DNA of 13,405 bases from Pseudomonadota bacterium (GTDB lineage Bacteria; Pseudomonadota; Alphaproteobacteria; Rhodospirillales; UBA2165): positions 1 through 13,405 of the forward strand of contig JAQCKY010000012.1 in assembly GCA_027592155.1 (NCBI GenBank), read 5' to 3'. The notes under the pieces are model-generated. The model did not search any database, was not told the DNA's origin, and saw only the letters and a list, made by a program, of their open reading frames with translations. Position 1 is the stretch's first letter. Each line of letters begins with the position of its first letter. Below, piece by piece: positions 6,604-12,362 of the stretch. A program made the position numbers and the translations under genes.

Positions 6604-7887
6604 TCATTCTGCGGCGACCTTCATGGCGGTCCCCGGGAAATAAGGCTTGGCCCCTTCCACCCAATCGGTGTCACGCTCAAGATTAACCGAAACCGAGCGA
6701 ACATTGTACCATTCACCGTAGTGCGGGGCGGCGGGCTCAATACCCTTCTCCAAATCTTGTGCCATCTGGATCAGCTTGATGATCGCCGTATCGCTGTGAC
6801 CCAGCAATTCCCGAGAGCGGTCGACAATCGATCCCATGCTTTCTTGAACCGCGGCGTCCTGATTGGGAATGCCCCGGATGCCGGTATAATTGCCGACGGC
6901 CTGTACATCACGATCCATCAAGTAGTCATTTTCAGCTTTGTGGAGGGAATTATATTCATCGTCCACCGGCCCCCAATAGCCGTCTTTGCCGCCCATGAAG
7001 GCGTGCTCTTTTTCCGTGAAGGGGCGACCGGCGCGAACGCCAAACGACCAGGTCCACGTGCTGTCGTCATCGATCGGGACCCAGGCGTGTCCGCCGTAAT
7101 AGATGTCCTCGTCGGGCGCTTTACGGACCGGGCCGGGGATCATCGTGTAAAACGGCAACAAAAATTGGGTAATTCGATAATAATAATTCGCCGCGTCAAG
7201 ATCGCGCCGCGCCGCGATCAGCAGCCCATAGTCGACATCGCGCACATCGAAAACCGGATGCCGGTCTCCGCCTTGGCCGCGCCCCGGCAATCCCTCATTG
7301 ACCGGGTGGTCAGGATCGATCTTGCTGTGCAAATAGGAAATATGCGCGGAATCGATGCCGCCTTCGACGGCCTGTGCCCAGTTGTTGTGTTGTTTCCTTT
7401 TGGTGGCGATCCGATGCATCGGCGGCAAATTGGACCACTCAAACGCCGGGAGCTGGGGCATCTTATCGGCCGGGCCCATATAGACCCAGACGACGCCACC
7501 CCGCAGGGCGGTGGGATAGGCCTGGAGTTTAGCTTTTGCCATGAGGCTCTTGCTGGGGTTAGGTTCTGACGGCATGTCGACGCAGTTTCCCTGCACGTCA
7601 AATTTCCAGCCGTGATAGACGCAGCGCAGACCGCACTCTTCGTTGCGCCCAAAATAAAGGCTGACCTGACGATGCCGGCAGTGCTCATCGAGGATGCCGA
7701 CTTCGCCGTCGCTATCCTTGAAGGCGACGAGGTCTTCGCCGAACAGGCGAAGGCGAACCGGTGGGCTATCGGGTTCCGCGATCTCTTCTTCGAGGAGGGC
7801 CGGCACCCAAAAGCGCCGGAGGAGATTGCCCATGCTGGTGCCGGGGCCGACGCGGCTTATCAATTCATTATTGCTGTTTGATAACAT
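6604..7887 (-). CDS. Rieske oxygenase alpha subunit, phthalate 4,5-dioxygenase type (paralogue A)
   Basis: Terminal oxygenase that would activate O2 at a mononuclear iron using electrons passed through a [2Fe-2S] Rieske cluster. The 427 residues fit the family. Seen: the Rieske ligands Cys70-x-His72 and Cys89-x2-His92 (the latter in CVYHGWKFD), followed by the subfamily stretch DMPSEPNPSK, and the catalytic iron site WAQAVEGGIDSAHISYLH with the Asp179-x2-His182-x4-His187 pattern. The usual Pro after the first cysteine is Arg (CRHR). The N-terminus MLSNSNNELISRVGPGTSMG matches the start of its neighbour at 7923-9248, which supports the ATG at 7887 although no strong Shine-Dalgarno is visible. 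It begins 35 bases after the paralogue's stop and is followed 60 bases later by a solute-binding protein. No reductase is adjacent. The substrate is not known; phthalate itself is only the family namesake. Confidence 0.93.
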   Translation of the reverse strand: MLSNSNNELISRVGPGTSMGNLLRRFWVPALLEEEIAEPDSPPVRLRLFGEDLVAFKDSDGEVGILDEHCRHRQVSLYFGRNEECGLRCVYHGWKFDVQGNCVDMPSEPNPSKSLMAKAKLQAYPTALRGGVVWVYMGPADKMPQLPAFEWSNLPPMHRIATKRKQHNNWAQAVEGGIDSAHISYLHSKIDPDHPVNEGLPGRGQGGDRHPVFDVRDVDYGLLIAARRDLDAANYYYRITQFLLPFYTMIPGPVRKAPDEDIYYGGHAWVPIDDDSTWTWSFGVRAGRPFTEKEHAFMGGKDGYWGPVDDEYNSLHKAENDYLMDRDVQAVGNYTGIRGIPNQDAAVQESMGSIVDRSRELLGHSDTAIIKLIQMAQDLEKGIEPAAPHYGEWYNVRSVSVNLERDTDWVEGAKPYFPGTAMKVAAE

Positions 7888-7922
7888 TTCGAACGCTTAT
7901 CCCAACTGTCCCGACATCGAAT

Positions 7923-9248
7923 TTACTCGGCCGCTTTCTGTAAGGGGTCGCCGCGCAACAGCCAGGCGGCGGATTCTTGCCACTCCAATTCGCGATCAAG
8001 AACCACCGACGCAGAGCGGACATTGTACCAATCGCCGTGCCGTGCCGCAATGGGTTCCTTGCCGGCGTTCAAATCTTTCGCCATGCCGATCATCATCTGG
8101 CGGAATTTGATGACGGCGCTATCCGAATGCCCCAGCAGTTCCTTGGTCCGGTCGACGATGGGGCCCATGCTTTCCTGGACCGCGGCATCCTGATTGGGGA
8201 TACCCTGGATACCGGTGAAGTTATCGTTCCGCTGGGCTTCCCGATCGAGCCTGTAGTTGTTGTCGCGATTCTGTACCGGTCGGTAGTTCTCGTCCGTCGG
8301 GCCCCACATTCCGGTTCGCCCGCCATGAAATTCGCGTTGCTCGTCGGTCAATTCCTGATGCGGATTTGCGTGGAAGGTCCAGGTCCAGGTGTTTTCATCA
8401 TCGATGGGGACCCAAGCATGGCCGGAATAGCCGGATTTCCCTGAATTCTCGAAATTTCCGACCGGCGGGATCATTTGATAGAACGGCACGAGAAACTGTG
8501 TAATTCGCCAATAATATTGCGCGTCTCCGGCATTGCGCCGGGCGCTTATCAACAGGCCGTGGTCGGCTTCCTTGACGTCGAATACCGGATGGCGGTCCAG
8601 CGCGTGGAATTTATTACCGGGGACATTCGAGCCGGATTTTTTTCGGTTCTCAAGCTGCTTATCCGTGCTGCCGTGCAGGAACGAAATATGGCTCGAATCG
8701 ATGCCGCCCTCGACGGCTTGGGCCCAGTTGCACTCCTGCAATCGCTTGGTCGCGGTGCGATGAACGGCGGGGAGTCGCGACCACTCAAATTCCGGTAACT
8801 GCGGCTCTTTCTCGGGCGGGCCCATATAGAGCCATACAACACCGCCGCGGGCGACAGCGGGATAGGACTTGAGCTTGGCTTTGGCCATAAGGGTCTTGCT
8901 GGGATTGGGCTCGGAGGGCATGTCGATACAATTGCCCTCAACGTCGAATTTCCAGCCGTGGTAGACGCAACGCAGTCCGCATTCCTCGTTACGGCCAAAA
9001 TAGAGACTGGCTTGGCGATGGGCACAATGGTTGTCGATGACACCAATACGGCCATCCGTATCCTTGAACGCGACCAAATCCTCGCCAAACAACCTGAGTT
9101 TGATCGGCGGACTATCAGGCTCGGACACTTCGTCCTCAAGAAACCCCGGCACCCAAAAACGGCGCAGCAACTCGCCCATCGGCGTACCACTGCCAACCCG
9201 CGTCAAAAGTTCATTGTTTGCCTTCGACAGCAAGGCGTCCTCCCTCAT
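7923..9248 (-). CDS. Rieske oxygenase alpha subunit, phthalate 4,5-dioxygenase type (paralogue B)
   Basis: A second terminal oxygenase, clearly paralogous to the gene just downstream at 6604-7887. With the ATG at 9248 it has 441 residues: Rieske ligands Cys75-x-His77 and Cys94-x2-His97, the shared stretch GNCIDMPSEPNPSKTLMAKA, and the iron site WAQAVEGGIDSSHISFLH (Asp184, His187, His192). Relative to its paralogue it carries a short insertion after the iron site (KQLENRKKSGSNVPGNKFHA) and CAHR instead of CRHR in the first Rieske motif. I chose 9248 because homology to the paralogue starts a few residues later (LLSKANNELLTRVGSGTPMG) and GGGGA lies 8 bases upstream; an in-frame ATG at 9371 would add 41 basic, non-homologous residues. 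The DNA upstream (9249-9745) holds no intact gene. It may be the first gene of a unit with paralogue A and the binding protein, though I find no convincing promoter. Confidence 0.93.
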   Translation of the reverse strand: MREDALLSKANNELLTRVGSGTPMGELLRRFWVPGFLEDEVSEPDSPPIKLRLFGEDLVAFKDTDGRIGVIDNHCAHRQASLYFGRNEECGLRCVYHGWKFDVEGNCIDMPSEPNPSKTLMAKAKLKSYPAVARGGVVWLYMGPPEKEPQLPEFEWSRLPAVHRTATKRLQECNWAQAVEGGIDSSHISFLHGSTDKQLENRKKSGSNVPGNKFHALDRHPVFDVKEADHGLLISARRNAGDAQYYWRITQFLVPFYQMIPPVGNFENSGKSGYSGHAWVPIDDENTWTWTFHANPHQELTDEQREFHGGRTGMWGPTDENYRPVQNRDNNYRLDREAQRNDNFTGIQGIPNQDAAVQESMGPIVDRTKELLGHSDSAVIKFRQMMIGMAKDLNAGKEPIAARHGDWYNVRSASVVLDRELEWQESAAWLLRGDPLQKAAE

Positions 9249-9400
9249 CTGACGTTCCCCGGAGGGACCCGTAACCAGACCAAACGTTGCTCCATTTTGG
9301 ATTTGTTGGCAATACTCTGCGCGGCCCCTCCTCTTTATCGCGCCTGCTTTAGAGACTTTGGAACTGCTCATCGCCGCCGACGGGGATGCCTGGCCGGCCG
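9249..9400. other. Non-coding gap upstream of paralogue B
   Basis: This 152-base stretch between the tail of the GST remnant and the oxygenase start has no convincing promoter, terminator or repeat. It is open in the oxygenase frame up to an ATG at 9371, but that extension (rich in Lys, Arg and Gln) is unlike the family's N-terminus and is probably not translated. Confidence 0.4.
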
Positions 9401-9693
9401 CTAGTCACAATATGGATAATCTTCGATCGATTTCTTGGGGCCCACATTCGATAGTCAAACGGGTGGACAGCCTGGCTATAGGAGGGGGCGTTTCTTTAGC
9501 GCTTTGAACCATCGGTCTACGGCCGGGAGGCCGCCCCATAACTATTCGCGTTCCAGGTATTCGATACGGTCCATAATGGGCGCGACGCAGATATCAGCCA
9601 ACGTGAAGGCCTCACCGCAGATCCAGGGACCACCAGTGATATTTAGCTCCTCTTCAAGACGTTCCATATGCCAGCGAAATTTCTCCTTGCCGA
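9401..9693 (-). pseudogene. Glutathione S-transferase, decayed C-terminal remnant
   Basis: The minus strand encodes a recognisable GST C-terminal domain: from about 9697 GIGKEKFRWHMERLEEEL, then GGPWICGEAFTLADICVAP, IMDRIEYLERE, and after a stop codon LWGGLPAVDRWFKALKKRP. The LADI segment is the conserved helix-capping motif of the GST C-terminal domain. Three lesions are visible: a TAG at 9544-9542 where an Asp-like residue of the ADLWGGLP segment is expected; an extra C in a C5 run (plus-strand G5 at 9484-9488), after which the next frame reads SYSQAVHPFDYR; and a one-base loss near 9437-9443 that restores the original frame for GPKKSIEDYPYCD and a natural TAG at 9401. The N-terminal thioredoxin domain is absent, replaced by the beginning of an SDR gene. 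It cannot make a functional GST. Confidence 0.8.
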
Positions 9694-9741
9694 TGCCCCC
9701 CCGGCGATAACCGCCACCCGGTTGCTTAATCCCAAGTCCAT
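9643..9741 (-). pseudogene. SDR dehydrogenase, 5'-terminal remnant
   Basis: Five bases after the stop of the VOC dioxygenase an ATG opens the sequence MDLGLSNRVAVIAGGAS, the typical first strand and glycine turn of a short-chain dehydrogenase (usually VAVITGGASGIG). Homology ends after about 16-17 residues at a C7 run (9696-9702, plus strand). The frame then continues 15 residues to a stop at 9643 through DNA that in another frame is GST. The tight spacing to the VOC gene suggests a translationally coupled operon member whose body was deleted. The call rests on a short match, so it is less certain than the GST tail. Confidence 0.6.
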
Positions 9742-9745
9742 CGGA

Positions 9746-10669
9746 TCAAACTTTCTGGCGCCGGCTGTTGCCGTCGATGCCGCCGTTGACGGCCCATTCG
9801 GCGAAATTCTCGGCGGTCCTTGCGCAATCGCGGGGTTTCCATTTCGCCGTTACGTAATCGACATCGGAGTAATATTCGATCAGGCCGCCGCAGGGGTTCT
9901 CCACATACCAAAAATAGGCAGAGGAAATCGGATGCCGGCCGGGGCCGATGGCGGTTTTCCAACCCTGGCGGGCGATGTGCATTCCGCCGCCGACGATCTC
10001 GTGGATGTCATGGACCTCGAACGCGACATGGTTAAGACCCGCCATTCCGTCGGGCGTTTCCAATAAAAATAAATTGTGGTGCTCACCGGTCGGTTGACAG
10101 CGAAGGAAAACTGCGTCGCCCGGATAGCGATCGGACAGATGAAAGCCCAATACCCCGCGATAGAAATGTTCGGCCTTTTTCAGGTCCGGAACATTCAACA
10201 CGACATGCCCGAGAGAGACCGGCCGGGCGCGGTCATAAAATGTGGCGGGTTGGTCAATTCGGTCCCGGGCCCCGACCACGTTGAACTTTGTTCCTTCGAT
10301 TTTCACTTTTTGGCATTTACTGACCCGGAAGGCGATCCCAAGGCCAGCCGGGTCGATGCAGCGCAGCATACCGTGGCTTTCGGTGACGGGCACGCCCTGC
10401 CGTTCTAAAGCTTTGCGGATTCGGGACAGCTCCGTTTTACTGGTGACCCCCCAGACCACTTCGCGCACGGTGGAGCCGGCGGCAAATGCCTTGGGGAGCG
10501 ATTTATCGCCGCGGGGTCGGATCCTGACCTGCGAGCCATCCAGGGTTTCGTAGATCGCCGAGGTCGCCGAACTGCGAACTCTCTTTAGTCCCCAGTCGGC
10601 GAGAAACTGCCGGCAAAGTTTCATATTGGAGACACCATAGGTAATGGCGTCGACCCCGGTAATTGCCAC
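9746..10669 (-). CDS. VOC-family extradiol-type ring-cleavage dioxygenase
   Basis: Predicted Fe(II)-dependent extradiol dioxygenase (2,3-dihydroxybiphenyl or catechol 2,3-dioxygenase type), which cleaves a catecholic ring next to the two hydroxyls. The 307-residue length equals the two-domain family. It has two vicinal-oxygen-chelate modules; the first (residues 1-125) lacks metal ligands, as usual, and the second carries His155 (SLGHVVLNV), His214 (GLNHVAFEV) and Glu265 (GGLIEYYSD), the 2-His-1-Glu iron site. GEHHNLFLL (195-203) contributes another conserved active-site His. The start is a GTG with a perfect AGGAGG 8 bases upstream. It follows the cupin gene by 45 bases and is followed after 5 bases by a truncated SDR start. 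With the SDR and Rieske genes it would fit a hydroxylate, dehydrogenate, cleave pathway; the substrate is unknown. Confidence 0.88.
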   Translation of the reverse strand: MAITGVDAITYGVSNMKLCRQFLADWGLKRVRSSATSAIYETLDGSQVRIRPRGDKSLPKAFAAGSTVREVVWGVTSKTELSRIRKALERQGVPVTESHGMLRCIDPAGLGIAFRVSKCQKVKIEGTKFNVVGARDRIDQPATFYDRARPVSLGHVVLNVPDLKKAEHFYRGVLGFHLSDRYPGDAVFLRCQPTGEHHNLFLLETPDGMAGLNHVAFEVHDIHEIVGGGMHIARQGWKTAIGPGRHPISSAYFWYVENPCGGLIEYYSDVDYVTAKWKPRDCARTAENFAEWAVNGGIDGNSRRQKV

Positions 10670-10692
10670 GATAGAATCCTCCTGGATATGTT

Positions 10693-10709
10693 CCGGTTTC
10701 GTAAACCGG
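10693..10709. other. Intercistronic hairpin between cupin and dioxygenase genes
   Basis: CCGGTTT (10693-10699) and AAACCGG (10703-10709) form a perfect 7-bp stem with a 3-base loop, starting 5 bases after the cupin stop and lying just upstream of the AGGAGG of the next gene. No T-run follows, so it is unlikely to be a terminator; it may stabilise or mark a processing point of the polycistronic mRNA. Confidence 0.4.
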
Positions 10710-10714
10710 GTAAC

Positions 10715-11260
10715 TCAGCGCTTGATTTTCGAGACCGGATGATCGGACGGATAGGTGGGCGTCTGCGGCTTTTTATTGCCGAGCATGACGCACATCAACG
10801 CCTCCTCCTGACCTTCATTCACGAGGCCCCGGTAGAGACCGGCGGGAACGGAAATGAGATCCCGTTCACTGAGATGAGTTTCCCAATATTCCCCCCCGTC
10901 CTCGGATTGGAACATCAGTTTCACCTTTGAGCCGCGCAGGATGAAGAACACTTCCTCGACGTCGCGGTGGATATGCAACGGACCTTCGCACCCCGCCGGC
11001 AACACCATCGTGGAAAATGTGAAATGCTCCGCCGGGACACTATTTTCGTCGCTGTCGACCCCAGTGCCGCCGGTGCCCACATAACGCATCTGCGAGCGCC
11101 GATATTTCGGATCGAAGTCAGCTTGAAACTTCAGGGCGTCCCAGTCCAAAGTCCGCGTTGCGTAGCGGGCAATTCGCGTGTTCATCCATTCTTCGAGACT
11201 GGCGCCTTCGGGACGGGGGACCGTAACGTCATCGGTCATCGGCTGGTTGGTGTCTGGCAT
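10715..11260 (-). CDS. Cupin-domain protein
   Basis: Small cytoplasmic beta-barrel protein of 181 residues with one cupin domain in its second half. Motif 1 is present as GPLHIHRDVEEVFFILRG (93-110) with His96, His98 and Glu102/103 as metal ligands. Motif 2 is DLISVPAGLYRGLVNEG, in which the position normally filled by the fourth ligand, His, is Arg144. Metal binding may therefore be three-coordinate or altered. The first ~60 residues (with RYATRTLDWDALKFQADFD) are not part of the barrel. The ATG has AAGGAG 8 bases upstream. It lies between an SDR and an extradiol dioxygenase, so it is probably an accessory enzyme of the same pathway, such as a small dioxygenase, isomerase or decarboxylase; the sequence does not decide which. 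Confidence 0.85.
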   Translation of the reverse strand: MPDTNQPMTDDVTVPRPEGASLEEWMNTRIARYATRTLDWDALKFQADFDPKYRRSQMRYVGTGGTGVDSDENSVPAEHFTFSTMVLPAGCEGPLHIHRDVEEVFFILRGSKVKLMFQSEDGGEYWETHLSERDLISVPAGLYRGLVNEGQEEALMCVMLGNKKPQTPTYPSDHPVSKIKR

Positions 11261-11288
11261 GGTTTTAACTCCTTCGTTATCTCAAGCA

Positions 11289-12041
11289 TTAATTCAGGAC
11301 ATAGCCGCCATTGACCGGCAAACATTGACCGGTCACAAAACTGGCGGCATCGGATAGCAGAAATAAAACAGCCCCTGTTACGTCGTCCGGTTGCTGAACG
11401 CGATTCATCGCCCGGCCGCTTATATAATTTTGCTTACGCTCTTCCGGCACATAGTCGGTCGCCTCGACTTGGGTCAGGCCCGGCGCGATGCTATTGACCG
11501 CAATCCCCTGCTCCCCCAGTTCGCGTGCCATCGACCGCGTCATCGATATCACCGCCCCCTTGCTGGCAACGTAATGCATCAGCGCCGGCGCCCCCCAAAG
11601 CGCCGTGTCAGAGGCGATATTCACGATTTTACCGTTCCCGCTTCGGGCCAGATGGGGGACCGCAGCCCGGCTCATGAGCCACGTGCCTCGAACATTGACG
11701 CTCATAACCCGATCCCAGACGTCGATGTCGATTTCCGTCATCGAGGGGCCGCCAATCCCGGTCGCAATCGCACCGCAATTCACCAACCCATCGAGGCCAC
11801 CCAACGCGGCAATCGTGTGGTCCATGCAGGTAGTAATGGAACTCGGATCAGAGAGATCGACATGTTGAAATACCGCCCCCTTCAAAGATGCCGCTGTCGC
11901 CTTACCCTCTTGTTCCAAGATATCGGCGATAGTCACCTGGGCGCCGGCGGCATGGGCGGCCTCGGCAAAAGCCTGCCCCAACCCCCGCGCCCCACCGGTA
12001 ATCAGCAGCTTTTTTCCAGTTAGATCGATAACCTGCGACAT
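11289..12041 (-). CDS. Short-chain dehydrogenase/reductase (SDR), classical type
   Basis: NAD(P)-dependent oxidoreductase of 250 residues, the standard length. Seen: the cofactor turn TGGARGLG (15-22), an acidic Asp40 after the second strand (TIADI), which favours NAD(H), the NNAG-like segment NCGA (88-91), Asn116, and the catalytic Ser144 (NIASD), Tyr157 and Lys161 (YVASK). The C-terminus FVTGQCLPVNGGYVLN is typical. In a Rieske dioxygenase operon such an enzyme often oxidises a cis-dihydrodiol to the catechol; that role is inference from context. It starts 7 bases after the stop of the 99-residue protein, with AGGAA close to the ATG, and ends 28 bases before the cupin start. Confidence 0.93.
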   Translation of the reverse strand: MSQVIDLTGKKLLITGGARGLGQAFAEAAHAAGAQVTIADILEQEGKATAASLKGAVFQHVDLSDPSSITTCMDHTIAALGGLDGLVNCGAIATGIGGPSMTEIDIDVWDRVMSVNVRGTWLMSRAAVPHLARSGNGKIVNIASDTALWGAPALMHYVASKGAVISMTRSMARELGEQGIAVNSIAPGLTQVEATDYVPEERKQNYISGRAMNRVQQPDDVTGAVLFLLSDAASFVTGQCLPVNGGYVLN

Positions 12042-12048
12042 AAAATTC

Positions 12049-12348
12049 CTAATCGGTATCCGTCGCGAGCCGGCTCATCTCGTCTTTGAACATCTCCACC
12101 GTCCAGCTCGCGCCGCTCGGCGGGGGAACGATGGACTCATTCAGGCCGGCGACGATGTCGGGCAATTCCTCAACGCCACCGGCAAAGATGACCTCAAGCG
12201 TATCGGCAAGCTGCTCTTCGTATTCGGTAACCGGGCGGCTACGGGTCTGATGGGGGATCATCTCGGCATTGCCGACAGGGATGACGGTGTCTTCACCTCC
12301 CTTGTTACGCCGTTTGACGCTGAGCCACCGGTTAAAATCTTCGGGCAT
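12049..12348 (-). CDS. Small protein (99 aa), possibly recombinase-like helix-turn-helix domain
   Basis: A soluble 99-residue protein without signal peptide or membrane segment. The N-terminal third is basic and polar; the rest is two predicted helical parts, EYEEQLADTLEVIFAGGV and LPDIVAGLNESIV, then SGASWTVEMFKDEMSRLA. The pattern of a helix ending in LN, a short loop and a WT-E-F-E-M-L helix resembles the recombinase-like helix-turn-helix proteins encoded beside Rieske oxygenase genes; this is from memory and uncertain. It is well supported as a gene: AGGAG lies 9 bases before the ATG, it starts 14 bases after the Rieske stop and ends 7 bases before the SDR start. It may be a regulator or a partner of the oxygenase; I cannot tell. 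Confidence 0.75.
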   Translation of the reverse strand: MPEDFNRWLSVKRRNKGGEDTVIPVGNAEMIPHQTRSRPVTEYEEQLADTLEVIFAGGVEELPDIVAGLNESIVPPPSGASWTVEMFKDEMSRLATDTD

Positions 12349-12362
12349 TGCAATTTTCTCCT

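Noticed and set aside
6601..7569. 322-codon open frame on the plus strand opposite Rieske paralogue A
   Set aside because: It is the antisense of a gene with full metal-ligand motifs; its translation shows no domain and such shadows are common in GC-rich coding DNA.
9249..9371. N-terminal extension of Rieske paralogue B from an ATG at 9371
   Set aside because: The tandem paralogue starts at the position equivalent to 9248 and the extra 41 residues have no counterpart.
9372..9745. Insertion sequence or transposon scar as the cause of the broken genes
   Set aside because: No inverted repeats, target duplications or transposase-like reading frames are visible; simple deletion joining two genes explains the sequence.
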